From assembly GCA_937859855.1 (NCBI GenBank), contig CALMAR010000299.1:1-11443 (forward strand): a DNA stretch of 11,443 bases, in the 5' to 3' direction. A model generated the notes under the pieces. It ran no database searches. It was given only the letters and a program-made list of their open reading frames with translations, and was not told where the DNA came from. Each line of letters opens with the position of its first letter. The first letter of the stretch is position 1. The position numbers and the translations under genes are program-made. Source of the stretch: an uncultured Kineosporia sp. GTDB taxonomy: Bacteria; Actinomycetota; Actinomycetes; Actinomycetales; Kineosporiaceae. Shown here in pieces: positions 1 to 6,689 of this stretch.

Positions 1-39
1 ACACCGGACTGACTGACACAGTTGCCGGGGTAGACCCTC

Positions 40-1824
40 TCAGCTCATTCTGAGCGCGCCACCCAGAGCCGCTTGGAAGGCGGCGTACTCCGCTGGAGTA
101 TCGATCGTCCATGATCCATAGGGCGAGTTCAGGCCGGAGTCGAAGTAGGCGTAGCCCGCACCACCCATGGACTCGAGATCAGACATCGCCCGAGTCAGCC
201 AGGACGGATCCTTGGCCGAGGCAGCGTTCTGATATCCCGATTCACCGATCGCCCAGGCCACATGATGTTGCTTGGCGAAGGCGGCCAGAGGAGTGTAGTA
301 CTCCTTCATCTCCGTGAACTTGGTGAGCGTCTTACCGTCCTTGACCTGGCCATACAGGTTGTAGGCGTCGAAGGCCACGATGTCGATCAGGCCGTCACCG
401 GGCCATTCGTTGGCCAGCTTGTAGCTCGGATCGGACCCGAAGACATCCTGCCAGCCGGTCAGGATGATCGAGTAGGCGACGTTCGGAGCGATCGAGCGGA
501 TGATCGGCGCCAGGTGCGCCTGCATCATCGTCCACTCCTTGATGTCGCCATCCTTTTCGGGCTCGTGATGGATGGCCAGCCAGACCGGTCCGTTCAACTG
601 GCTCAACTGCTGAGCCAGATCGGCGGCCCAGGCATCACCCTTACCCGCGACCATGTCACTCCAGGAGTACGGCTCCTTGAAGCTGAGCCACGGAATCCGG
701 CCCGCCGCCAAGTCGGCCTTAGCCGTCTTCACCGCACTGCTGACCTGGGAACTCTGGAAGTAGGTCCGGCGCAGTGCCAGCTTGCCGTACTTCGCCTCCT
801 GGCTAGCTGGATCGGCGTTCCCGCCCACGGCAGCGCCCATGAACGATCCACAGGACGGGATACCTCGTGCGCTGATGCAGTTGGGGATCAACCGGCCATT
901 CAGCAGTCCCGCGGCCCCGCCTGGCGTTGTTCCACTGCCGCCGCCCGGGCTGGTGGAGGAGCTGGAGCTGGTGGGCGGCGCCGGGGGCTCACTGGTGGTC
1001 TCCGACGGCGTCGGAGACGTGGTCGGGGGCGCCAGGGTAGGACTGGGACTTGCCACGGGCGGCGATGCGACAGGCTCCAGGGAGCGCATCGAGATGTCAT
1101 CGATCTGAATGCCGTAACCGGCTGGGATGCCCCAGCCGACCACGTTGAGGTCGAGCTTCGCGCCTGCGCTCTGGGTGGTGTACTCCATCGCGACCTGCTG
1201 CCACGACGTGGTGAGCCGGGCCGCCTTGCCACCGGTCTTGACCAGCTTGCCCGCGTTGACCTCACGAATGCGCAACTGAGCGATCAGCCGGGGGGCAGTG
1301 GATCGCATCCATGCCGAAACCGTGTACGTGGTGCCTGCCTTGGTGCTGGCGACAGTGTTGGTCACGTCGTTCAGGGCGATCACGCCGTTGCGGAGGGCCA
1401 GCAGGGTTCCGGTCGAGTTGCCAGAGTGCCCGGGAGTACCTACGGACAATGACGAAGTAGAGCTGTCGTTGACCCGCCATCCGGTGGTCCCGTTCTCGAA
1501 CCCGCCGTTCACCACCAGTTCACCGGTGTCGGCGACATTCAACGAAGCGATCTTGGGCTGGACGGTTACGGCCGCCAAGCCACCGACGAGAGCGACTACG
1601 CCGATTCGCGAAGCCCACCTCACGGGCCCCTTGGTCCGGCTATTGTCACTTCTGCGGGGGCGGCTCGCCGGGCGGGTGGCTGGAACTGGGGAAATCGCGC
1701 CAGCGGTCAGCCTTTGCTCGTCCCGGTGCCTGCCTCCCACGCGCTTCCCGCTGCTCGACTCCCCCACCGTGTGAGGTTCCGAGTTCCTGTGCTTGAGATC
1801 TGGACTCAACTGGGCGTTCGTCAT
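40..1824 (-). CDS. Membrane-anchored/secreted glycoside hydrolase with CBM4/9-like module and GH26-like catalytic domain
   Basis: Protein of 594 residues that probably cleaves a beta-linked polysaccharide outside the membrane. In order it shows a basic, disordered tail (1-68), one hydrophobic segment (about 73-90) that could be a signal anchor or late signal peptide, a carbohydrate-binding module of the CBM4/9 type (about 101-248, opening with LVVNGGFENGTTGW), a Pro/Ser/Thr/Gly-rich linker (250-305), and a catalytic domain (310-590). The catalytic domain resembles GH26: Glu421 in AIHHEPE is the likely acid/base and Glu528 in AIGESG the likely nucleophile. The substrate cannot be read from sequence; beta-mannan is the classic GH26 substrate, but actinobacterial relatives vary. 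A GGGGAAGG sequence lies 13 bases before the ATG, which is rather far. A GTG at 1623 would give a conventional signal peptide but has a poorly spaced ribosome binding site. The gene is divergent from the RCC1 lipoprotein gene. The fold assignment is fairly firm, the exact family less so. Confidence 0.8.
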   Translation of the reverse strand: MTNAQLSPDLKHRNSEPHTVGESSSGKRVGGRHRDEQRLTAGAISPVPATRPASRPRRSDNSRTKGPVRWASRIGVVALVGGLAAVTVQPKIASLNVADTGELVVNGGFENGTTGWRVNDSSTSSLSVGTPGHSGNSTGTLLALRNGVIALNDVTNTVASTKAGTTYTVSAWMRSTAPRLIAQLRIREVNAGKLVKTGGKAARLTTSWQQVAMEYTTQSAGAKLDLNVVGWGIPAGYGIQIDDISMRSLEPVASPPVASPSPTLAPPTTSPTPSETTSEPPAPPTSSSSSTSPGGGSGTTPGGAAGLLNGRLIPNCISARGIPSCGSFMGAAVGGNADPASQEAKYGKLALRRTYFQSSQVSSAVKTAKADLAAGRIPWLSFKEPYSWSDMVAGKGDAWAADLAQQLSQLNGPVWLAIHHEPEKDGDIKEWTMMQAHLAPIIRSIAPNVAYSIILTGWQDVFGSDPSYKLANEWPGDGLIDIVAFDAYNLYGQVKDGKTLTKFTEMKEYYTPLAAFAKQHHVAWAIGESGYQNAASAKDPSWLTRAMSDLESMGGAGYAYFDSGLNSPYGSWTIDTPAEYAAFQAALGGALRMS

Positions 1825-1947
1825 CCGGAACTGGATACCTTCCCCGAGCGTTCGACCTTGCCGCGACTGCCTTGGCCCTTCATCGCGAATTGGTTACGAA
1901 TCGGGAAAGCTAGCCCTGTCAGGCTTTCAGCGCAAGTATCGCCAAGC
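1825..1947. promoter_or_regulatory. Divergent intergenic region between hydrolase and RCC1 lipoprotein genes
   Basis: This 123-bp gap must hold the promoters of both divergent genes unless the RCC1 gene starts further upstream than called here. It looks less G/C-rich than the flanking coding sequence (for example around 1885-1915). I could not find a convincing -35/-10 pair on either strand. The only element I would name is GGGGAAGG on the minus strand (1838-1845), a possible ribosome binding site for the hydrolase. Confidence 0.35.
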
Positions 1948-3270
1948 TTGGTCAATGCGCTCCTTCGCCGCTCGCGGGTTATTTTCCGGGTTGCAGTGCT
2001 GGTCACAGCCATTGTCACTATTTCGGGATGTTCCCGGGGCGATTCTCAGGATTCACAGACAGGTGATCACGGCTTGGGCTCGGCCGCAACCGCTCACAGT
2101 GAGTTGTGGAGCGCCGGACTGGACACCAACGGGCAACTTGGCCGGGACACTGTCAGCCGCGCGGCGGTCGAGCTGGCCCCCGTGCAGCAGACCGCGGGGC
2201 TCGACGTCACGGCCATCGCCGCCGGCGCGCGACACTCCCTGGCCGTGCTGTCCAACGGCACCGTCTACAGCTGGGGCGCGAACGACCGCGGCCAACTGGG
2301 TCACGGCAAGCCGGGATCGGATCAGAACGCAGGCCCGGTGTCTGCTCCGGACGGTCAACCGGGTGAGCTGCACAACGTCGTGGCCGTGGCTGCTGACACA
2401 GATTTCTCTATGGCTTTGCGTTCCGATGGGACGGTCGTGACCTGGGGAGCCGGAGATGCAGGCCAGCGGGGAATCGGGCGGAAGGCCGCTCCCGCGTATC
2501 CGACCACGGTGCTCAGCATGGACGGCACCGGCCCGCTCGCCGGAGTCAAGCAGATCTCTGCCGATGGACGCACTGAACTGGCTCTGCTCAAGGACGGCCG
2601 GGTGTTGTCCTGGGGAGCGAACCTGTACGGCATGCTCGGCGACGGAACGCGGGTCTCCCGCAGCCTGCCGAACTTCGTGAAGTCTCCGGACGGCAAGGGG
2701 CAGCTCTCCAGCGTCGAGCAAGTGGCCATCGGCGGTCAGAACGGGCTGGCTCTGCTCAGCAGCGGAGCCGTGCTGTCCTGGGGCCACAACGATCTGGGAC
2801 AGCTGGGCGACGGCACCAACACTGATCGGCTCGTGCCCGGTCCGGTACTCGGACCAGGCGCCGAGGGTGAGCTGACCGGCATCACCGCCATCAGCGCCGC
2901 CGAGAAGCACGCAATCGTGCTGCGCTCGGATGGCACCGCACTGGCCTGGGGCAACAACACGGCGGGCCAGCTCGGAGATGGCACGTTACGGCAGCGAACC
3001 AGTCCGGTGGCGGTGATCGGCAGTGGCAGTGGACCGTTGCTGCGCGGGGTGGTCTCGGTCTACGCCGGCGAGGCCTACGGCGCTGCCATTCTCACGGATG
3101 GGACCGTCCGGACGTGGGGCTCCAACGGGCGGGGTCAGCTGGGCTCCGGTGATCGGGTCAGCCGGGACCGGCCCGGCCCGATCGCCACTCGAGCTGGAGA
3201 TCGGATCCCGCACGTGATGGCGATCGCGGTGGGTGAACGGCACCTGATTCTGCTGTCGCGGACGGCGTGA
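1948..3270 (+). CDS. RCC1-repeat lipoprotein, predicted seven-bladed beta-propeller
   Basis: With the TTG at 1948 as start the protein has 440 residues. A lipoprotein signal is clear: basic RRSR, a hydrophobic run, then lipobox ISGC, with the lipidated Cys encoded at 2029-2031. The rest is RCC1 repeats. Six complete units of the pattern 'LxxDGxVxxWGxNxxGQLG' are visible, for example YSWGANDRGQLG, LSWGHNDLGQLG, LAWGNNTAGQLG and RTWGSNGRGQLG. The N-terminal half-unit LWSAGLDTNGQLG and the C-terminal half-unit VGERHLILL complement each other, so the chain would close as a seven-bladed ring by the usual velcro arrangement. RCC1 propellers bind proteins or ligands; bacterial extracellular ones are mostly uncharacterised, so no specific function is assigned. 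The start is uncertain: no ATG is in frame between the divergent gene and the signal peptide, and no ribosome binding site is seen. TTG at 1858 is an alternative. The frame stays open upstream to 1714, but that part overlaps the divergent gene. Confidence 0.85.
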   Translation: MVNALLRRSRVIFRVAVLVTAIVTISGCSRGDSQDSQTGDHGLGSAATAHSELWSAGLDTNGQLGRDTVSRAAVELAPVQQTAGLDVTAIAAGARHSLAVLSNGTVYSWGANDRGQLGHGKPGSDQNAGPVSAPDGQPGELHNVVAVAADTDFSMALRSDGTVVTWGAGDAGQRGIGRKAAPAYPTTVLSMDGTGPLAGVKQISADGRTELALLKDGRVLSWGANLYGMLGDGTRVSRSLPNFVKSPDGKGQLSSVEQVAIGGQNGLALLSSGAVLSWGHNDLGQLGDGTNTDRLVPGPVLGPGAEGELTGITAISAAEKHAIVLRSDGTALAWGNNTAGQLGDGTLRQRTSPVAVIGSGSGPLLRGVVSVYAGEAYGAAILTDGTVRTWGSNGRGQLGSGDRVSRDRPGPIATRAGDRIPHVMAIAVGERHLILLSRTA

Positions 3271-3291
3271 GTCGCGCGAGCCGAGTCATCA

Positions 3292-3306
3292 CCGCCCTAA
3301 GGGCGG
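3292..3306 (+). terminator. Hairpin after the RCC1 gene
   Basis: CCGCCC-TAA-GGGCGG forms a six-bp G/C stem with a three-base loop, 21 bases past the RCC1 stop codon. CTTGACTCTCATT follows, so there is only a weak T bias and no real U-tract. This fits a short-tailed actinobacterial terminator, but the assignment is an inference. Confidence 0.5.
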
Positions 3307-3412
3307 CTTGACTCTCATTGGGGTCCTAGAAATAGGCACTGATAAGCCGCCGTGCATGGTGCGGGGTTCCTCTTATGGTCTAGCTAATCAAGTACCGAGC
3401 GAGGGCTCGCGA

Positions 3413-3434
3413 CGCCCCCTATATATAAGGAGTG
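3413..3434. repeat. Degenerate copy of the 22-bp palindrome core
   Basis: This 22-bp stretch matches the core at 3468-3489 at 19 of 22 positions. The three differences, at 3416, 3428 and 3433, are all transitions. Two create C/A mismatches and one leaves a G/T wobble, so the copy looks like a once-perfect palindrome that has decayed, or a related site under weaker constraint. A small separate palindrome, GCGAG-GG-CTCGC, lies just upstream at 3399-3410. Confidence 0.5.
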
Positions 3435-3460
3435 ATTCCGGGCCCAGACGCTCCGCAAAA

Positions 3461-3496
3461 GCAGAAACGCTCCCTATATATAGGGAGCGTTTCTGC
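3461..3496 (-). terminator. Perfect 36-bp palindrome, probable cysN operon terminator
   Basis: Two 18-base arms, GCAGAAACGCTCCCTATA and its exact reverse complement, abut with no spacer. As RNA this gives a stem of about 16 bp with a four-base A/U loop. Read on the minus strand the hairpin is followed directly by TTTT (positions 3460-3457) and lies 24 bases past the cysN stop codon, so it fits an intrinsic terminator of the cysQ-cysD-cysN operon. On the plus strand it is followed by GGAGGAACC and has no U-tract. CTCCGC at 3451-3456 and GCGGAG at 3495-3500 could extend pairing around a bulge on the left arm. A DNA-level role such as a protein-binding site cannot be excluded. Confidence 0.7.
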
Positions 3497-3519
3497 GGAG
3501 GAACCCTCGGGCTGGAAGC

Positions 3520-4785
3520 TCAGGCGCCGGTGGCCAGAACCATGCCGGCCGCGACCGTCCGGTTGGTCGCCTCGTCGACCAGAACGAAACCGCCGGTGGC
3601 CCGGTTGCGCCGGTACTCGTCGGCCAGCAGAGGCTTGGTGCAGCGCATCTGCACCCGGCCGATGTCGTTCAGTCGCAGCTCCGCCGCTGATTCGTCGCGG
3701 TGCAGCGAGTTCACGTCCAGCCGGTACTGGATGTCCTTGATCAGCACCCGGGCGCTCTGAGTGGTGTGCTTGATGGCCAGCTTCTGCCGCGGCTGCAGCG
3801 GTTGGTCGGCCATCCAGCAGATCATCGCGTCGACGTCCTGGGTGGCCTGCGGCGCGTTGTGCGGCCGGCAGATCATGTCACCTCGGGAGATGTCGATCTC
3901 GTCCTCGAGCCGAACGGTCACCGCCATCGGCGGATAGGCCTCCTCGACCGGCCCGTCGGCAGTGTCGATGGAGGCGATCCTGGTCGGCAGGCCCGACGGC
4001 AGCACCAGCACGTCGTCCCCGGCCTTGAGCACCCCACCGGCGACGGTGCCGGCGTAACCCCGGTAGTCCGGATACTGCGCGGACTGCGGGCGGATCACGT
4101 ACTGCACCGGGAAACGGACGTCGACCAGGTTACGGTCGCTGGAGATGTGCACGTTCTCGAGGTGGTGCATCAGCGAGGGCCCGTCGTACCAGGGCATCTC
4201 CTCCGAGCGGGTGACGATGTTGTCGCCCTTCAGGGCGGAGATGGGTATCACGGTCAGGTCTTGGATCTCCAGCTTGGTGGCGAACCGGACGAACTCGTCA
4301 TGGATCTCGTCGTACACCGCCTTGGAGTAGCCGACCAGGTCCATCTTGTTCACCGCCAGGACCAGGTGCGGCACCCGCAGCAGGGTAGCGATGAAGGCAT
4401 GCCTCCGGCTCTGCTCGGTCAGCCCCTTCCGGGCGTCGACCAGCACAATGGCCAGATCGGCGGTGGAGGCACCAGTAACCATGTTGCGGGTGTACTGGAT
4501 GTGCCCGGGAGTATCAGCCACGATGAACTTGCGGTTCGGGGTGGCGAAGTAGCGGTAGGCGACGTCGATGGTGATGCCCTGTTCGCGCTCCGCCCGTAGC
4601 CCGTCGGTGAGCAGGGCCAGGTTGACGTAGTCATCGCCCTTGGCCTGGCTGGCCTTCTCCACGGCGTCCAGCTGGTCCTCGAAGATTGACTTCGAGTCGT
4701 AGAGCAGCCGTCCGATCAGCGTGCTCTTGCCGTCGTCCACCGATCCCGCGGTGGCGAAGCGGAGCATGTCCATGGTGGCAGCCAT
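3520..4785 (-). CDS. cysN: Sulfate adenylyltransferase subunit 1 (GTPase, CysN)
   Basis: The 421-residue protein is the GTP-hydrolysing subunit of ATP sulfurylase. With CysD it makes adenosine 5'-phosphosulfate (APS) and pyrophosphate from ATP and sulfate in the cytoplasm; GTP hydrolysis drives the reaction. All G-box motifs are seen: P-loop GSVDDGKST (14-22), the switch region EQGITIDVAY (68-77), DTPGH (91-95), NKMD (146-149) and SAL (183-185). EF-Tu-like beta-barrel domains follow to the end. The chain stops at the usual length of a stand-alone CysN. The APS kinase domain that extends the mycobacterial CysNC fusion is absent. The ATG is one base past the cysD stop codon, with AAGGG about 10 bases upstream inside cysD, so the two are translationally coupled. 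It is the last gene of the operon, followed by a strong terminator hairpin. Confidence 0.95.
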   Translation of the reverse strand: MAATMDMLRFATAGSVDDGKSTLIGRLLYDSKSIFEDQLDAVEKASQAKGDDYVNLALLTDGLRAEREQGITIDVAYRYFATPNRKFIVADTPGHIQYTRNMVTGASTADLAIVLVDARKGLTEQSRRHAFIATLLRVPHLVLAVNKMDLVGYSKAVYDEIHDEFVRFATKLEIQDLTVIPISALKGDNIVTRSEEMPWYDGPSLMHHLENVHISSDRNLVDVRFPVQYVIRPQSAQYPDYRGYAGTVAGGVLKAGDDVLVLPSGLPTRIASIDTADGPVEEAYPPMAVTVRLEDEIDISRGDMICRPHNAPQATQDVDAMICWMADQPLQPRQKLAIKHTTQSARVLIKDIQYRLDVNSLHRDESAAELRLNDIGRVQMRCTKPLLADEYRRNRATGGFVLVDEATNRTVAAGMVLATGA

Positions 4786-4786
4786 C

Positions 4787-5695
4787 TCAGAAATACCCTT
4801 CGCGCTTGCGATCTTCCATCGCGGCCTCGCTGAACTTGTCGTCCCCGCGGGTGGCGCCGCGTTCGGTCACCCGGGTCGAGGCCACCTCGTCGATGATCTT
4901 CTTCACGGTGTCCGCGTCGCTGCGGACGGCGGCGGTGAGGCTGGCGTCACCAACGGTCCGATACCGGACCCGGGCGCTGAACACCTGCTCGCCCGGCCTG
5001 GGCTGGCAGACCTCGTGGACGCCGTACAGCATTCCCCCGCGGTCGAACACGTCCCGATCGTGGGCGAAGTAGATAGAGGGAAGCTCGATCCGCTCGTTGG
5101 CGATGTACTGCCAGATGTCGAGCTCGGTCCAGTTGGACAGCGGGAACACCCGGATGCTCTCGCCGTCATGGATCCGGCCGTTGTAGAGGTTCCACAGCTC
5201 GGGCCGCTGGTTCTTCGGCTCCCACTGACCGAAGTCGTCGCGGAAGGAGAACACCCGCTCCTTGGCGCGGGCCTTGTCCTCGTCCCGCCGGGCCCCGCCG
5301 AACGCGGCGTTGAACCGATACTTCTCCAGCGCATCCAGCAGCACCGGAGTCTGGATCCGGTTACGAGTGCCATCCGGCGGTTCGGTCACCAGCCCGCGCT
5401 CGAGCGCTTCTGGAACGCTGGCCACCAGCAGCTGCACACTGAGCTCGGCGACTCGCTGGTCCCGGAAGTCCAGCACTTCCTGGAAGTTGTGCCCGGTGTC
5501 CACGTGCATCACCGGGAATGGGATTCGCGCGGGCCAGAACGCCTTCTCGGCCAGCCGGAGCATCACGATGGAGTCCTTGCCGCCACTGAACAGCAGCACC
5601 GGCCGTTCCAGCTCGGCGACCACCTCACGCATGATGTGAATCGACTCGGCCTCCAGCGTGGCCAGCTGGGAGAGCCGGTACTCCGACATGGTCAT
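4787..5695 (-). CDS. cysD: Sulfate adenylyltransferase subunit 2 (CysD)
   Basis: The 302-residue protein is the catalytic, ATP-pyrophosphatase-fold subunit of ATP sulfurylase and forms a heterodimer with CysN. The PP-loop SGGKDS lies at 37-42. Typical CysD blocks include VMHVDTGHNF, FGGARRDEDKARAKER, LSNWTELDIWQYI and the C-terminal KREGYF, and the length is normal for the family. The first ATG overlaps the upstream cysQ stop codon as ATGA, which indicates translational coupling. GAGGTGAGGG (5700-5709 on the minus strand) is the ribosome binding site and could serve this ATG or a second ATG two codons later (5689). The spacing does not settle which is used. Confidence 0.96.
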   Translation of the reverse strand: MTMSEYRLSQLATLEAESIHIMREVVAELERPVLLFSGGKDSIVMLRLAEKAFWPARIPFPVMHVDTGHNFQEVLDFRDQRVAELSVQLLVASVPEALERGLVTEPPDGTRNRIQTPVLLDALEKYRFNAAFGGARRDEDKARAKERVFSFRDDFGQWEPKNQRPELWNLYNGRIHDGESIRVFPLSNWTELDIWQYIANERIELPSIYFAHDRDVFDRGGMLYGVHEVCQPRPGEQVFSARVRYRTVGDASLTAAVRSDADTVKKIIDEVASTRVTERGATRGDDKFSEAAMEDRKREGYF

Positions 5696-6459
5696 CTGAC
5701 CCTCACCTCAGGAACATGGACGGCGATCGTGTTCAAGATCTGATCGGCGAACTCCGGCCGGCAGACCACCAGGTCGGGCAGCAGCGGATCGGGCCGGTTG
5801 TAGCGCAGCGGGGTGCCATCGATCCGGCTGGTGTGCAGGCCGCACGAGCGGGCCACCGCCACCGGAGCCGCGGAGTCCCATTCGTACTGGCCGCCACCGT
5901 GGATGTAGGCATCCGCCTGCCCGCGCCAGACGCTGGCGCACTTCACCCCCGCCGATCCCATCGGCACCAGTTCCGCCTCCAGCGCATCAGCCACCTGCGT
6001 GACGAACGCCGGAGGCCTGCTCCGGCTGACCGCCAGCCGGATCGGCCCGGGCGGGCGGACCGGCAGGTCCGGTGGAACATCGGTGCCGAAAGTGATGCCC
6101 TCGGCGGGCAGCGCCACCGCGCCGTCGGTCAGCTCGCCCTGCTGCCAGAGGGCGACGTGCACGGCCCAGTCGGCGCGCGGCCGTTCGGAGAACTCGCGGG
6201 TGCCGTCCAGCGGGTCGATGATCCAGACCCGTCCGGCCGACAGCCGGGCCGGAGAGTCGGCCGCCTCTTCGCTGAGCACGGCGTCGGCGGGGCGCTGCTG
6301 CGCCAGCATCTCGGCCAGCACCTGCTGGGCGGCTTGGTCTCCGGCGTTCTTCAGGTCCGAACCGTGGACGTCGGTGTCGCGCACCTCGAGCAGGACAGCA
6401 CCAGCGGCTGCGGCCAGCGCCCGAGCCACGGTCGCGTCGTCGCCCGTGCGTTCCGTCAT
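5692..6459 (-). CDS. cysQ: 3'(2'),5'-bisphosphate nucleotidase (CysQ-like, inositol monophosphatase family)
   Basis: The 255-residue protein probably removes a phosphate from 3'-phosphoadenosine 5'-phosphate (PAP), the by-product of PAPS-using reactions; some relatives also act on PAPS. The Mg-binding motifs of the family are present: SEE (63-65), IDPLDGTREF (81-90, Asp82 and Asp85) and EWDSAAP (193-199, Asp195). The 'DPLDGTxEF' form is typical of CysQ rather than of SuhB or HisN, and the position as first gene before cysD and cysN supports this. The start is supported by GGAAGGA (6468-6474 on the minus strand) eight bases before the ATG. The stop codon overlaps the cysD start. A general inositol monophosphatase is the main alternative. 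Confidence 0.85.
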   Translation of the reverse strand: MTERTGDDATVARALAAAAGAVLLEVRDTDVHGSDLKNAGDQAAQQVLAEMLAQQRPADAVLSEEAADSPARLSAGRVWIIDPLDGTREFSERPRADWAVHVALWQQGELTDGAVALPAEGITFGTDVPPDLPVRPPGPIRLAVSRSRPPAFVTQVADALEAELVPMGSAGVKCASVWRGQADAYIHGGGQYEWDSAAPVAVARSCGLHTSRIDGTPLRYNRPDPLLPDLVVCRPEFADQILNTIAVHVPEVRVR

Positions 6460-6551
6460 GCCCCGTTTCCTTCCCGCACCCGGATCCAGTCACGACCGAG
6501 CCGAATCAACCATCGACATCTTCTGGGCCGCCACTGGCCGAGCGCGCTCAA
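6460..6551 (-). promoter_or_regulatory. Upstream region of the cysQ-cysD-cysN operon
   Basis: This gap lies between the terminator-like hairpin and the cysQ start and should contain the operon promoter. I see the ribosome binding site (6468-6474) and a perfect palindrome GAGCGCGCTC (6540-6549), a possible operator. There is no good -10 hexamer. No riboswitch-like structure was recognised. Confidence 0.3.
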
Positions 6552-6584
6552 CGAAAAACCCGCGGCTTCGTCGCGCTGTTTTCG
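6552..6584. terminator. Bidirectional terminator-like hairpin downstream of the sugar transferase
   Basis: CGCGGCTTCGTCGCG (6561-6575) folds into a six-bp stem with one G/T pair and a three-base loop. It is flanked by CGAAAAACC on the left and CTGTTTTCG on the right. A minus-strand transcript leaving the sugar transferase gene would therefore have the hairpin followed by GGTTTTTCG, and a plus-strand transcript would have CTGTTTTCG. This fits an intrinsic terminator about 106 bases past the transferase stop codon, insulating the cys operon. The 105-base stretch from 6585 to 6689 shows nothing else recognisable. Confidence 0.55.
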
Positions 6585-6689
6585 ACCATATCCGCACCAC
6601 TACGGCGCCGGAGCGTTATTGCTGTTCGTTTCCCTCAGTGTGCCTACCGCCACTGCCGTCACTGAGCAGACGGTCGGGCCTGCCGGTCA

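Larger units (their letters stand above)
3364..3506. repeat. Inverted repeat pair flanking the convergent intergenic palindromes
   Basis: GGGTTCCTC at 3364-3372 is the exact reverse complement of GAGGAACCC at 3498-3506. The two arms enclose a 125-bp stretch that contains both TATATATA palindromes described separately. Nine bases can match by chance in a region this size, so this is weak evidence for a discrete element. Confidence 0.35.

Noticed and set aside
262..1452. Long plus-strand open frame of 396 codons
   Set aside because: It is antisense to the hydrolase gene, whose domains and catalytic motifs are clear. The translation is low in complexity and shows no known domain; open antisense frames are expected at high GC.
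3364..3506. Miniature transposable element bounded by nine-bp inverted repeats
   Set aside because: The arms are short and internal to the gap, no target-site duplication is seen, and the intact palindrome is well explained as the cysN terminator.
3308..3760. Plus-strand open frame through the convergent gap
   Set aside because: It runs through the palindromes and then antisense into cysN, with no domain and no ribosome binding site.
3700..5743. Plus-strand open frames across cysN and cysD
   Set aside because: They are shadows of strongly conserved genes on the minus strand and have His/Gln/Arg-rich compositions typical of antisense frames.
6460..6689. Riboswitch or sulfur-responsive leader upstream of cysQ
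   Set aside because: I found no recognisable SAM or other riboswitch core; the only clear structures are a terminator-like hairpin and a ten-bp palindrome.
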